Below, piece by piece: positions 27,430 to 35,859 of a stretch of 64,000 nucleotides of DNA (the first letter of the stretch is position 1; every line of letters begins with the position of its first letter). Source of the stretch: Micromonospora parathelypteridis (lineage in GTDB: Bacteria > Actinomycetota > Actinomycetes > Mycobacteriales > Micromonosporaceae). Below the pieces are notes generated by a model. That model was not told where the DNA came from. It saw only the letters and a program-made list of their open reading frames with translations, and did not search any database. The stretch lies in assembly GCF_014201145.1 (NCBI RefSeq), contig NZ_JACHDP010000001.1, positions 1,736,001 through 1,800,000 of the forward strand, in the 5' to 3' direction. A program made the position numbers and the translations under genes.

Positions 27430-28860
27430 GTGGGCGAGGTTTCGCTGCGGGGGTTCGGGTGGCGGCACGCTGGGCGGCGCGCCTGGGCTGTGCGGGGCGT
27501 TGACCTGCGGGTCGAGGCTGGGGAGCGGGTCCTGCTGCTCGGGCCTTCCGGGGCCGGCAAGAGCACCCTGCTCAGCGCCCTGGCCGGGCTGCTGCCCGAG
27601 GACTCCGGCGAGCAGGAGGGCGTCGTCGAGATCGACGGGCTCGACCCGCGCAAGGGACGGGAACGGGTCGGCATCGTCTTCCAGGACCCGGAGACCCAAC
27701 TGGTGATGGCGCGCTGCGGCGACGACGTCGCGTTCGGGCTGGAGAACCGCGGGGTACCGACCGACGAGATCTGGCCCCGCGTGGACGAGGCGCTGCACCG
27801 GGTCGGCTTCCCGTACCCCCGCGACCGCAACACCGCCGCGCTCTCCGGCGGCGAACAGCAACGCCTCGCCCTGGCCAGCGCGCTGGCCCTGCGCCCCGAG
27901 TTGCTGCTGCTCGACGAACCAACCGCCAACCTCGATCCGGCCGGGGCCGACCTGGTCCGACAGGCGGTGGCCGGCGCGCTGGACGCCGACACCACGCTGA
28001 TCCTGGTCGAGCACCGGGTCGCCGAGGCACTACCGCTGGTCGACCGGGTGGTCGTCCTGGAACCCGGCGGCGGGGTCCGCGCGGACGGCACCCCCGAGGC
28101 GGTCTTCGCCGCGCACGGTGCCGCCCTGGCCGCCGAGGGGGTGTGGGTGCCCGGTCACCCCATCACGCCCCGGCCGGCAACCGCCGCGCCCGGGGACCTC
28201 CTGCTCACCGCCGACCGGCTCGGCCTGCCGCCCCGGCTGGGCTCCACCGACCTGGCGGTACGCGCCGGCGAGGCACTCGCCGTACGCGGACCCAACGGCG
28301 CCGGCAAGTCCACCCTGGCGTTGCTGCTCGGCGGGTTGCTCCGGCCGGGCACCGGGCGGGTCACCGCATCCGCCGAGCTGGCCGGCGCGGACCACCGCAC
28401 TCCCCCGCACCGCTGGCGGGCCCCCGCGCTGGCCCGGCGGATCGGGTCGGTCTTCCAGGATCCGGAGCACCAGTTCGTCACCAGCACCGTCTTCGACGAG
28501 CTGGCGCTGGGCCCGCGCCGGACCGGTCAGCCCGAGGCGGCCGTCAAGGAGACCGTGGCCGGGCTGCTGGAACGGCTGCGCCTGGCTCGGCTCGCCGCCG
28601 CCAACCCGTACACCCTCTCCGGTGGGGAGGCGCGGCGGCTGAGCGTGGCGACCGCCCTGGCCACCGCGCCCCGCCTGCTGATCTGCGACGAACCCACCTT
28701 CGGCCAGGACCGGCGGACGTGGCAGGAACTGGTCGACCTCTTCGCCGACCTGCGCGACGCCGGGCACGGCGTGGTCGCGGTCACCCACGACGCGGACTTC
28801 GTCGCCGCGCTCGCCGACCGCACCGTCACCCTCCACCGAGCTGGCGACGGCGACCGATGA
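27430..28860 (+). CDS. ykoD: ECF transporter ATPase, two fused ABC domains (YkoD)
   Basis: A 476-residue protein with two ABC ATPase modules. Module 1: GPSGAGKST, LSGGEQQR, LLLLDEPTANLDP. Module 2: GPNGAGKST, LSGGEARR, LLICDEPTFGQD. Fusion of EcfA and EcfA' is typical of YkoD in the YkoEDC hydroxymethylpyrimidine/thiamine importer. I chose GTG 27430 because GGGAGGGG lies 10 nt upstream; a GTG at 27421 touches that site. The stop codon overlaps the ykoC start (ATGA). Confidence 0.92.
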   Translation: MGEVSLRGFGWRHAGRRAWAVRGVDLRVEAGERVLLLGPSGAGKSTLLSALAGLLPEDSGEQEGVVEIDGLDPRKGRERVGIVFQDPETQLVMARCGDDVAFGLENRGVPTDEIWPRVDEALHRVGFPYPRDRNTAALSGGEQQRLALASALALRPELLLLDEPTANLDPAGADLVRQAVAGALDADTTLILVEHRVAEALPLVDRVVVLEPGGGVRADGTPEAVFAAHGAALAAEGVWVPGHPITPRPATAAPGDLLLTADRLGLPPRLGSTDLAVRAGEALAVRGPNGAGKSTLALLLGGLLRPGTGRVTASAELAGADHRTPPHRWRAPALARRIGSVFQDPEHQFVTSTVFDELALGPRRTGQPEAAVKETVAGLLERLRLARLAAANPYTLSGGEARRLSVATALATAPRLLICDEPTFGQDRRTWQELVDLFADLRDAGHGVVAVTHDADFVAALADRTVTLHRAGDGDR

Positions 28861-29657
28861 TCAACATTGAGCCGGTCGCGGCGCCCGGCGCGCCGTTGGC
28901 CCGCCGCAACCCGGTGGCGAAGGTGGCCGCCGCGCTGGTCTTCTCGTTCACCCTGCTGGCCACTCTGGACCCGGTGGCGCCGGCGATCGCCATCGCGATC
29001 GAACTCGCCGTGCTGCCCCTGTTCGGCATCGGCTACCGGGTACTGGCCCGGCGGGCCCTGCCACTGCTGCTCAGCGCGGCCGGCATCCTGGTCACCCTGG
29101 TGCTCTTCGCGGCCGACCGGTCCGGCCGGGTACTCCTGGACGTCGGACCGGTGCTGGTGAGCACCGGCGTGCTGCTCACCGCGCTCGGCCTGGTGCTGCG
29201 GGTCTTCGCGGTGGCCCTGCCCGGTGTGATCGTCTTTGCGACCACCGACCCCACCGACCTGGCCGACGCGCTGATCCAGAACGCGAAGGCACCGGCCCGA
29301 TTCGCCATCGGCGCGTTGGCCGCGTTCCGACTGGTGCCGCTGCTCGGTCAGGAGTGGCAGATGATCAGCATGGCCCGACGCGCGCGGGGCGTCGACGCGG
29401 GACGCAACCCGGTGGCGAAGCTGCGACTGTTCGCCTCCACCGCGTTCGCGCTGCTCGTCGGGGCGATCCGCCGGGGCACCCGCCTCGCCGTCGCGATGGA
29501 CGCGCGCGGCTTCGACGCCGGTACGCCCCGAACCGTCGCCCGCCGCCAACGCTTCACCCGCGCCGACACCCTCCTCATCACCGGGGCGGTCGTACTGGCC
29601 GGCGCCGCCCTGACGACAAGCGTTCTCCTAGGCACCTTCCGCCCTCTGATCGGCTAA
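28857..29657 (+). CDS. ykoC: ECF transporter transmembrane component T (YkoC)
   Basis: A 266-residue EcfT-type membrane subunit. The coupling-helix region has the typical Ala-Arg-Gly motifs: SMARRARGVD and AMDARGFDAG, separated by about 45 residues. Five or so hydrophobic segments are visible (PVAKVAAALVFSFTLLATLDPVAPAIAIAIELAVLPLFG and later). It couples ATP hydrolysis by YkoD to substrate release by YkoE. The ATG overlaps the ykoD stop codon by 4 bp. Confidence 0.93.
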   Translation: MINIEPVAAPGAPLARRNPVAKVAAALVFSFTLLATLDPVAPAIAIAIELAVLPLFGIGYRVLARRALPLLLSAAGILVTLVLFAADRSGRVLLDVGPVLVSTGVLLTALGLVLRVFAVALPGVIVFATTDPTDLADALIQNAKAPARFAIGALAAFRLVPLLGQEWQMISMARRARGVDAGRNPVAKLRLFASTAFALLVGAIRRGTRLAVAMDARGFDAGTPRTVARRQRFTRADTLLITGAVVLAGAALTTSVLLGTFRPLIG

Positions 29658-29706
29658 GCGCCCGGCCCCGCCGCCACCCGGCCCCGCGCGGTGGGCGTCC
29701 GGAGGT

Positions 29707-29780
29707 GATCCACTCCATGTCGCCGACCTTGCGGTATCCGCGAGGCGGGATGCCGCCACATCGGCGACATGGAGTCGATC
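29707..29780. repeat. 74-bp GATC-bounded intergenic palindrome, copy 2
   Basis: It starts and ends with GATC and is exactly 74 bp. The outer 20-nt arms (29707-29726, 29761-29780) match at 19 positions, and an inner pair GCGGTATCC/GGATGCCGC extends the stem. It shares the TCGCCGAC and TTGCGGTAT core with copies at 10303 and 61451-61818. It lies between convergent genes, so a bidirectional terminator role is possible. Confidence 0.85.
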
Positions 29781-29866
29781 ATGCCCAGGTCCGAACATCG
29801 GACACCGGCGCTGCAAGATCGGTGGGGCGGGCAGGGCGAGGGCCGGGCGGGGTCGGGTTGGGTGGC

Positions 29867-30250
29867 TCAGCTGCGGCGGAAGGCGTAGCGGCGCGGTTGA
29901 CCCGCTCGCTGGCTCTTGCCGCCGCCGGAGCGGCCTCCGCCGGCCTGCGGCGGTCCGGCCTTCGGTGCCGCCGGCCGTCCGGCGGTCGACGACGGGTCGA
30001 CCACCGCGGACACGTCCAGCGTTGTCGGTACGTTGACCACCGGGGGTACGACCAACGCGTCGCCCACCGAGGGCACGTCGACCACCACTGGCACGTCGCT
30101 CGTCGGCACGTCGAGCGGCAGGATCGACTCGACCGGCAGAGCCGGTAGAGCCGGCCGCACCGTCAGGTCGGGGAGCGGGCCGCGCTCGGTCGCCGGGGCG
30201 GTGCCGAGCGGGGTCTTACGGGACTTTTTCGGGTTGCGCCTGGCGGGCAT
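29867..30250 (-). CDS. Basic, proline/valine-rich hypothetical protein
   Basis: A 127-residue protein without a recognised domain. It has a lysine/arginine-rich start (MPARRNPKKSRKTPLGTAP), a central Pro/Val-rich stretch with DVPTSDVPVVVDVPSVGD, and a glycine/arginine-rich end (GGGRSGGGKSQRAGQPRRYAFRRS). The gene is supported by an excellent AAGGAGG ribosome site 6 nt before the ATG. The basic ends suggest binding to nucleic acid or the ribosome, but that is speculation. The gap of about 290 bp to the next gene shows no further feature. Confidence 0.65.
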   Translation of the reverse strand: MPARRNPKKSRKTPLGTAPATERGPLPDLTVRPALPALPVESILPLDVPTSDVPVVVDVPSVGDALVVPPVVNVPTTLDVSAVVDPSSTAGRPAAPKAGPPQAGGGRSGGGKSQRAGQPRRYAFRRS

Positions 30251-30540
30251 CCGGGCCTCCTTCGGTGCCGACCGTCACGGCCGGTCCCGCGCTGCCGGCG
30301 GTCGGTCGGATCGGCTGGTGACCGTCGCGGCGCGACGGTCGAACGCGAGAGAACTGCTCACCGGAGTCGGGCACGGCCAGCACCGCTGAACGCGGCTGGG
30401 ATGCGGGACGCCCGGGAGCGCACGGACCGCGACGCGGGGCGGCGGGCCGGCTCGGAGAAGGGGCGTCAGTTGCGCATGCCCGCACACTATCGGCTCGCCG
30501 TACGTCGGCGCAGCCGATTTTTCCTGGCACCATCAGCGGC

Positions 30541-30837
30541 ATGCTGATCGCGTTCTCGATAACCCCGCTCGGTGTCGGTGAGTCCGTCGGTGACCTGGTC
30601 GCCGACGCGGTGCGGGTGGTCCGCGACTCCGGCCTGCCCAACCGCACCGACGCCATGTTCACCACCATCGAGGGCGAGTGGGACGAGGTGATGGCGGTCG
30701 TCAAGCAGGCGGTCGACGTGGTGGCCGCGCAGGCGCCCCGGGTGAGCGTGGTGCTCAAGGCCGACATCCGACCCGGAGTGACCGACGCGCTCACCGCGAA
30801 GGTGGCGCACGTGGAGGATCGACTGGCCCAGGGCTGA
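30541..30837 (+). CDS. MTH1187-family thiamine-binding protein
   Basis: A 98-residue single-domain protein of the MTH1187/YkoF-like (DUF77) family: [51 protein letters not shown], then [10 protein letters not shown]. Members form alpha/beta oligomers that bind thiamine or its pyrimidine. In Bacillus, ykoF lies beside ykoEDC and encodes a two-domain version. Here the gene lies 0.9 kb from ykoEDC on the same strand, separated by a palindrome and one opposite-strand gene, and probably serves the same thiamine salvage pathway. Confidence 0.9.
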   Translation: MLIAFSITPLGVGESVGDLVADAVRVVRDSGLPNRTDAMFTTIEGEWDEVMAVVKQAVDVVAAQAPRVSVVLKADIRPGVTDALTAKVAHVEDRLAQG

Positions 30838-30947
30838 GCGCCACCGGCCGGTGACCGAGCGTCGACGACACGCCCGTACCGCCGCGCACCGCGATACGGT
30901 CGCAGCACGGCAGCACAGCAGCACGACGGCGAGAGGTGGCGGCACGG

Positions 30948-32390
30948 ATGGCTGAGCAGGCGACGGCGCAGATCGGTGTGACCGGGTTGGCGGTGATGGG
31001 CCGAAACCTGGCCCGCAACCTGGCCCGTAACGGCTTCACGGTGGCGGTGCACAACCGAACGCCTGCGCGCACTCGCAGCCTCATCGCCGAGCATGGCGAC
31101 GAGGGCACGTTCGTGCCCGGCGAGACGATGGCCGAGTTCGTGGCGTCGCTGGAACGGCCCCGCGCGGTGATCGTGATGGTCAAGGCGGGCGCCCCCACCG
31201 ACGCGGTGATCGACGAGTTGGTGCCGCTGCTGGAGGAGGGCGACATCATCGTCGACTGCGGCAACGCGCACTTCGCCGACACCCGCCGCCGGGAGGAGTC
31301 GCTACGCGCGCAGGGGCTGCACTTCAGCGGCACCGGTGTCTCCGGCGGTGAGGAGGGCGCGCTGCTCGGGCCGAGCATCATGCCCGGCGGCTCCACCGAG
31401 TCGTACGCCAAGCTCGGGCCGATGTTCGAGAAGATCGCCGCCCAGGTGGACGGTGTGTCCTGCTGCAGGCACATCGGGCCGGACGGCGCCGGGCACTTCG
31501 TCAAGATGGTGCACAACGGCATTGAGTACGCCGACATGCAGCTCATCGCCGAGGCGTACGACCTGCTTCGGGCCGGTCTGGGCGCGGAGCCGGCGGAGAT
31601 CGCGGAGATCTTCCGCGACTGGAACAGCGGCGAGTTGGAGTCGTTCCTCATCGAGATCACGGCCGACGTGCTCGCGCACACCGACGCGGCGACGGGCCGC
31701 GCGTTCGTCGACATCGTGCAGGACCGGGCCGAGCAGAAGGGCACCGGCCGGTGGACCGTGCAGAGCGCACTGGACCTGGGCATTCCGATCACCGGGATCG
31801 CCGAGGCGACCTTCGCCCGCTCGCTCTCCGGACACGTCGACCAGCGGGAGGCCGCGCGGCGGGCGTTCCCGGACGCGGGTGAGAAGTGGCAGGTCGCGGA
31901 CCGGAACGCCTTCATCGAGGACGTTCGCCGCGCGCTACTCGCCTCCAAGATCGTCGCGTACGCGCAGGGCTTCGACCACATCCGCGCCGGGAGCCAGGAG
32001 TACGACTGGAACATCGACCTCGGCGGCACGGCGACGATCTGGCGGGGCGGCTGCATCATCCGGGCGCGCTTCCTGAACCGGATCCGCGAGGCGTACGACG
32101 AGCAGCCCGACCTGCCGACGCTGCTGGTGGCGCCGTACTTCGCCGAGGCGGTCGGCGCTGGCGTGCCGAGCTGGCGGCGGGTGGTCGCCGACGCGACCCG
32201 GGCCGGTGTGCCGACGCCCGCGTTCTCGTCGTCGCTGGCGTACTTCGACGCGCTGCGCGCCGAGCGGCTGCCCGCCGCGCTGATCCAGGGTCTGCGGGAC
32301 AACTTCGGTGCGCACACCTACCAGCGGGTGGACCGCGAGGGCTCGTTCCACACCACCTGGGCCGGCGACCGCACCGAGTCTCCCGCGTAG
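30948..32390 (+). CDS. gnd: 6-phosphogluconate dehydrogenase, decarboxylating
   Basis: A 480-residue NADP-dependent enzyme of the oxidative pentose phosphate pathway that converts 6-phosphogluconate to ribulose 5-phosphate, CO2 and NADPH. The N-terminal Rossmann motif is GLAVMGRNLARNLARNGF with NRTP for NADP. The catalytic region GAGHFVKMVHNGIEYADMQ and the C-terminal helical domain (LIQGLRDNFGAHTYQRVDREGSFHTTW) are complete. This is the long homodimeric form. ATG at 30948 with GAGAGGTGG upstream; a GTG at 30936 is an unlikely alternative. Monocistronic, convergent with pirin. Confidence 0.97.
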   Translation: MAEQATAQIGVTGLAVMGRNLARNLARNGFTVAVHNRTPARTRSLIAEHGDEGTFVPGETMAEFVASLERPRAVIVMVKAGAPTDAVIDELVPLLEEGDIIVDCGNAHFADTRRREESLRAQGLHFSGTGVSGGEEGALLGPSIMPGGSTESYAKLGPMFEKIAAQVDGVSCCRHIGPDGAGHFVKMVHNGIEYADMQLIAEAYDLLRAGLGAEPAEIAEIFRDWNSGELESFLIEITADVLAHTDAATGRAFVDIVQDRAEQKGTGRWTVQSALDLGIPITGIAEATFARSLSGHVDQREAARRAFPDAGEKWQVADRNAFIEDVRRALLASKIVAYAQGFDHIRAGSQEYDWNIDLGGTATIWRGGCIIRARFLNRIREAYDEQPDLPTLLVAPYFAEAVGAGVPSWRRVVADATRAGVPTPAFSSSLAYFDALRAERLPAALIQGLRDNFGAHTYQRVDREGSFHTTWAGDRTESPA

Positions 32391-32417
32391 CCGGCGCGGC
32401 ACGCCCCGCGCTGCCGT

Positions 32418-32489
32418 GATCGTGCTCGATCCTGGATGTAGTGGTCTCCCCCGATGGGGAGGCCACTACATCCATGTTCGGGCGAGATC
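32418..32489. repeat. GATC-bounded inverted repeat between gnd and pirin genes
   Basis: A 72-bp palindrome between convergent genes, with GATC at both outer ends. The strongest part is a stem of about 17 bp (GGATGTAGTGGTCTCC paired with GGAGGCCACTACATCC, about 32434-32450 and 32457-32473). The sequence is unrelated to the 74-bp family, but the architecture is the same. It may serve as a bidirectional terminator. Confidence 0.8.
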
Positions 32490-32516
32490 ATGGCGGCGGT
32501 GCGCGCCTTCTGGCGG

Positions 32517-33284
32517 TCAGGCGACGGTGGCGTGCATCTCCCAGACGAGGATCTCGGCTGGCTCGTCGGCGGTGACCCGCCGGCCGCCGGTCATGGTGAG
32601 CCGGGCCGCGTCGCCGGTGCCGAGCGGGCCGCTGCCCTCCAGGGTCACCGTGCCGTTGGGCACATACAGGTGCACGAAGGGCGCGTCGGGGATGGTGACC
32701 TCGTCGCCGGGGGCGAGCCGAGCGGCGTGCAGAGTCGCGTACCGGTTGCGGATCCGGATCGCCGACGCGCCGTCATAGCGGTCCATCCCGGATGCGACCG
32801 GCACCAGGCCGCCGCGGAGCAGTTCGTCCTCGATTTCCAGCTGCTCGTAGCCGGGGTCGACACCCTGTTCGTCGGGGAGCACCCACATCTGGACGAAGTG
32901 GACCGGGTCGGTGTGCGGCTCCTGGTTGTTGAGTCGCCAGGCGTCGTTCTTCTCGGAGTGCAGGATGCCGGTGCCGGCGCTCATCCGCTGGGCCAGGCCC
33001 GGGTAGATCACCCCGGAGTGCCCGGTGGAGTCCTGGTGCACCAGGGAGCCGCGCAGCACCCAGGTGATGATCTCCATGTCCTGGTGCGGGTGGGTCTCGA
33101 AGCCAGCCCCCGGGTGCACCACGTCGTCGTTGTTCACCAGCAGCAGACCGTGGTGTGTGTTGGCCGGGTCGTAGTGCCGGGAGAACGAGAACGAGTGCTT
33201 GGAGTCGAGCCAGGAGATCCGGGTGGCGAAGCGATCCTCACCACGGCGTACGTCGACCGCGGGGGCGGGGGCCGTCGCGGTCAC
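32517..33284 (-). CDS. Pirin-family bicupin protein
   Basis: A 255-residue two-cupin protein. The metal ligands of the N-terminal cupin are visible as THPHQDMEI and LHSEKND (three His and one Glu). Bacterial pirins include quercetin dioxygenase-like enzymes and redox/stress regulators; the role here cannot be fixed from sequence. GTG start overlaps the TGA of the upstream small gene by 4 bp (GTGA), so they are coupled. The C-terminal cupin (VHLYVPNGTVTLEGSGPLGTGDAARL) lacks metal ligands, as usual. Confidence 0.92.
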   Translation of the reverse strand: MTATAPAPAVDVRRGEDRFATRISWLDSKHSFSFSRHYDPANTHHGLLLVNNDDVVHPGAGFETHPHQDMEIITWVLRGSLVHQDSTGHSGVIYPGLAQRMSAGTGILHSEKNDAWRLNNQEPHTDPVHFVQMWVLPDEQGVDPGYEQLEIEDELLRGGLVPVASGMDRYDGASAIRIRNRYATLHAARLAPGDEVTIPDAPFVHLYVPNGTVTLEGSGPLGTGDAARLTMTGGRRVTADEPAEILVWEMHATVA

Positions 33285-33520
33285 CAGGCACGCTGCACGG
33301 CGTCGGGGGTCGTCGGCGCCCAGGTCAGGGCCGGGTCGCCGGTGGCCAGCTCGGCGATCTCGCCGGTACGCAGCTGCGGTGTGTGACCGAATTCGGCGCA
33401 GTGCTGTTCGGCGATCTCGGCACAGATGTCGGCCACCTGCTCACAGATCGGATCACCAAGGTCAGCCGCGTTCAACGCCATGATCATCTTGTACCGAAGG
33501 TCCCGCACATCCACCTCCAT
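33281..33520 (-). CDS. Hypothetical protein coupled to pirin
   Basis: A 79-residue soluble protein, MEVDVRDLRYKMIMALNAADLGDPICEQVADICAEIAEQHCAEFGHTPQL, with a helical N-terminal half containing three Cys and a C-terminal TGDPALTWAPTTPDAVQRAW. No known domain. A GGAGGTGG site precedes the ATG by about 14 nt; a GTG four codons in, with a second GGAGGTG just before it, is an alternative start. The 4-bp overlap with the pirin gene suggests co-translation and perhaps physical partnership. Confidence 0.6.
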   Translation of the reverse strand: MEVDVRDLRYKMIMALNAADLGDPICEQVADICAEIAEQHCAEFGHTPQLRTGEIAELATGDPALTWAPTTPDAVQRAW

Positions 33521-33631
33521 CGCCGTCGTCCCACCACCTCCGGACCCTACCCGCCCCCATCCCACAAGACCCCGGAACAACCGCACCACAAACCCAGCCC
33601 ACCCCCACCGCGCCCCACCCTTGCCGCGTCG

Positions 33632-33700
33632 ATCATGGAGCTGTGGTGGTGGACAGAAGTCGTGAAAGCGCCTGAACCGTCCACCACAACTCCATGATCG
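33632..33700. repeat. GATC-bounded inverted repeat
   Basis: A palindrome with outer GATCATGGAG/CTCCATGATC ends and an inner GTGGTGG/CCACCAC stem; the loop is about 24 nt. It lies in the 296-bp gap between two minus-strand small genes, the rest of which is C-rich on one side and G-rich on the other and holds no gene. It has the same architecture as the other GATC-bounded elements but a different sequence. Confidence 0.8.
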
Positions 33701-33816
33701 ACCGCGAGGGGCAGGGCGGGGGGCAGGGCGGGGCAGGGCGGGGGCCGGGTGGGTGGGGATGGGGCGGCGCCGCCTGCACGGGGTGCGGGCGGCGCCGGGA
33801 GGGTGGGGTCTGGGGG

Positions 33817-34002
33817 TTAGAAGAACCTGCGGCGCTTGGCCTTCTGCGGGCGGATCAGGTCCGCACCCCTGGTCAGCAACCGGGTCGCCCCGGAGGGACC
33901 ACGCCGGGCCTCCAGGGTGTGGCTGAGCCGGCGGGCACCGGCAGCCGCCAGTGGCACCGCGACCGCCATCACCGCCCACTGGGCAATGCGCTTCTGGATC
34001 AT
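33817..34002 (-). CDS. Small basic membrane-anchored protein (61 aa)
   Basis: A 61-residue protein with one hydrophobic segment near the N terminus (QWAVMAVAVPLAAAGA) followed by a strongly basic cytoplasmic tail (RRLSHTLEARRGPSGATRLLTRGADLIRPQKAKRRRFF). An excellent GGAGGTG ribosome site lies 7 nt before the ATG, which supports it as a real gene. It sits just downstream of uppS on the same strand. Function unknown; the tail could contact membrane lipids or nucleic acid. Confidence 0.6.
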   Translation of the reverse strand: MIQKRIAQWAVMAVAVPLAAAGARRLSHTLEARRGPSGATRLLTRGADLIRPQKAKRRRFF

Positions 34003-34073
34003 GTGGGTTCACCTCCGTCAGTGGCTTCTGACAGAGGTGATACCCAGAGTGACGTGAGGGTAAGCGCGCCGCC

Positions 34074-34886
34074 TCAGATGACCGGGGCGACCGGGTTGGG
34101 CAGCGCCCCGCCGAAGCGCCGGTCCCGCTGCGCGTACAACTCGCACGCATACCAGAGGTGGCGGCGATCGAAGTCGGGCCAGAGCGTGTCCAGGAAGACC
34201 AGCTCGGAGTACGCGGCCTGCCAGAGCAGGAAGTTGGAGATCCGCTCCTCCCCGGAGGGGCGCAGGAACAGGTCCACCTCCGGGATCTCCGGGTGGTAGA
34301 GGTATTTCGCCACGGTCTTTTCGTTGACCTTCGCCGGATCCAGCCGCCCGGCCGCCACGTCACGGGCGATCGCGGCGGCGGCGTCACCGATCTCGGCCTG
34401 CCCGCCGTAGTTGACGCAGAACTGCAGGGTCAACGTCGAGTTGTCGCGGGACATCTCCTCGGCGGTCTGCAGCTCGGAGATGACGCTCTTCCACAACCGC
34501 CCGGACCGACCCGACCAGACCACCCGGACGCCGAGGTCGACCAGCTGGTCGCGGCGGCGACGGATCACGTCCCGGTTGAACCCCATCAGGAACCGGACCT
34601 CGTCGGGCGAGCGCCGCCAGTTCTCCGTGGAGAAGGCGTACGCCGACAGGTACGGGATGCCCATCTCGATCGCACCCTCGATGGTGTCGAAAAGGCTGTG
34701 CTCCCCCGCCTCGTGACCCTTGGTGCGGGCCAGCCCGCGCTCCTTGGCCCAGCGACCGTTGCCGTCCATCACCACCGCCACGTGCTTCGGCACCGCCTCG
34801 GTGGGCAGCGCCGGCGGCCGGGCGCCGGACGGATGCGGTGTCGGCGGCGTCGGCTCGCGCCGGCCGGCCTTCTTCGATCGGATCAC
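34074..34886 (-). CDS. uppS: Isoprenyl transferase (undecaprenyl diphosphate synthase type)
   Basis: A 270-residue cis-prenyltransferase that makes polyprenyl diphosphate carriers for cell wall synthesis. The catalytic Asp is in [18 protein letters not shown]; other conserved parts are [17 protein letters not shown] and the C-terminal [32 protein letters not shown] at 34886 with AAGGAG 7 nt upstream. A longer frame reading 61 residues upstream overlaps recO and was rejected. recO ends 4 bp upstream, and the recO-uppS pair is conserved in actinobacteria. Confidence 0.95.
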   Translation of the reverse strand: MIRSKKAGRREPTPPTPHPSGARPPALPTEAVPKHVAVVMDGNGRWAKERGLARTKGHEAGEHSLFDTIEGAIEMGIPYLSAYAFSTENWRRSPDEVRFLMGFNRDVIRRRRDQLVDLGVRVVWSGRSGRLWKSVISELQTAEEMSRDNSTLTLQFCVNYGGQAEIGDAAAAIARDVAAGRLDPAKVNEKTVAKYLYHPEIPEVDLFLRPSGEERISNFLLWQAAYSELVFLDTLWPDFDRRHLWYACELYAQRDRRFGGALPNPVAPVI

Positions 34887-34890
34887 TCGG

Positions 34891-35757
34891 TCACTCCTTG
34901 CTCGCGCTGTCCGCCCCGGCCTCGATGTCGCCACGTGGCCGGAGCACCACGGCCCCGGTGCCTTCCGGTGGCGGGACCGTGCCGGCCGCCGAGGGACCCC
35001 GGTCGACCAGCGGCAGCGAGCGTAGCGCGCGCTCCAGGTGCCACTGCAGGTGAGCCGCGACCAGCCCACTGCACTCCCGGCGTACGCCGGAGTCGGTGGC
35101 GTCGGCGACCACCCAGTCGCCGGTGGTCAGCGCGGACATCAGATCGATGGTGGCCGGCGCGGGGTGAGCCGCCCCGGGTGGCCGACAATCCGGGCAGACC
35201 GCGCCACCGGCCGGCACGGAGAACGCCCGGTGCCGCCCGGGGGTGCCGCACACCGCGCAGGCGATCAGCGCCGGCGCCCAGCCGGCGAGGGACATCCCGC
35301 GCAGCAGGTACGCGTCGAGCACCAGGGTGGTGTCATGCTCGCCCCGGGACAGCGCCTTCAGCGCGCCCACGGTGAGCTGGAACAGCCGCAGCGACGGCTC
35401 CCGCTCGACCGGGGTCAGCCGCTCCGCCGTCTCGGCGATCGCACTGGCCGCCGTGTAGCGGGGGTAATCCCCCAGGAACCGCTTGCCGTACAGCTCGATG
35501 CCCTCGACCTGGCTGACGGTGTGCAGTGAGCTGCCGTGGTTGCCCTTCGGGTCACCGGCGAGCTGGAGGTCGACGTGGCCGAACGGCTCCAACCGGGCAC
35601 CGAACTTGCTGGTGGTGCGGCGGATGCCCCGGGCCACCGCGCGCAGCCGGCCGTGCCGGCGGGTGAGCAGGGTGATGATCCGGTCAGACTCGCCGAGTTT
35701 CTGCACACGCAGCACCACCGCGTCGTCGCGGTAGAGCTGTCGGCGATACCCGGCCAT
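34891..35757 (-). CDS. recO: DNA repair protein RecO
   Basis: A 288-residue recombination mediator that acts with RecF and RecR to load RecA on ssDNA. The N-terminal OB fold ([36 protein letters not shown]), a helical middle and the zinc finger ([25 protein letters not shown]) are present. ATG at 35757. It lies in the conserved uppS-recO order, which fits the mycobacterial arrangement. About 100 bp upstream the DUF4097 lipoprotein gene runs divergently. Confidence 0.95.
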   Translation of the reverse strand: MAGYRRQLYRDDAVVLRVQKLGESDRIITLLTRRHGRLRAVARGIRRTTSKFGARLEPFGHVDLQLAGDPKGNHGSSLHTVSQVEGIELYGKRFLGDYPRYTAASAIAETAERLTPVEREPSLRLFQLTVGALKALSRGEHDTTLVLDAYLLRGMSLAGWAPALIACAVCGTPGRHRAFSVPAGGAVCPDCRPPGAAHPAPATIDLMSALTTGDWVVADATDSGVRRECSGLVAAHLQWHLERALRSLPLVDRGPSAAGTVPPPEGTGAVVLRPRGDIEAGADSASKE

Positions 35758-35859
35758 CGGGCCATTCTCCCTCGGGGTGTGAAATCAGGGTTGGTTCGGG
35801 GTGGACGCGCGGCTGAACCCCGATGCGCCGGGCTCTCGCTCGGCCGTAGCGTGCTGGCC

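Noticed and set aside
30275..30487. A 70-codon minus-strand frame between the orphan basic protein and the MTH1187-type gene
   Set aside because: No ribosome site, and a composition dominated by Arg/Pro/Ser as in shadow frames.
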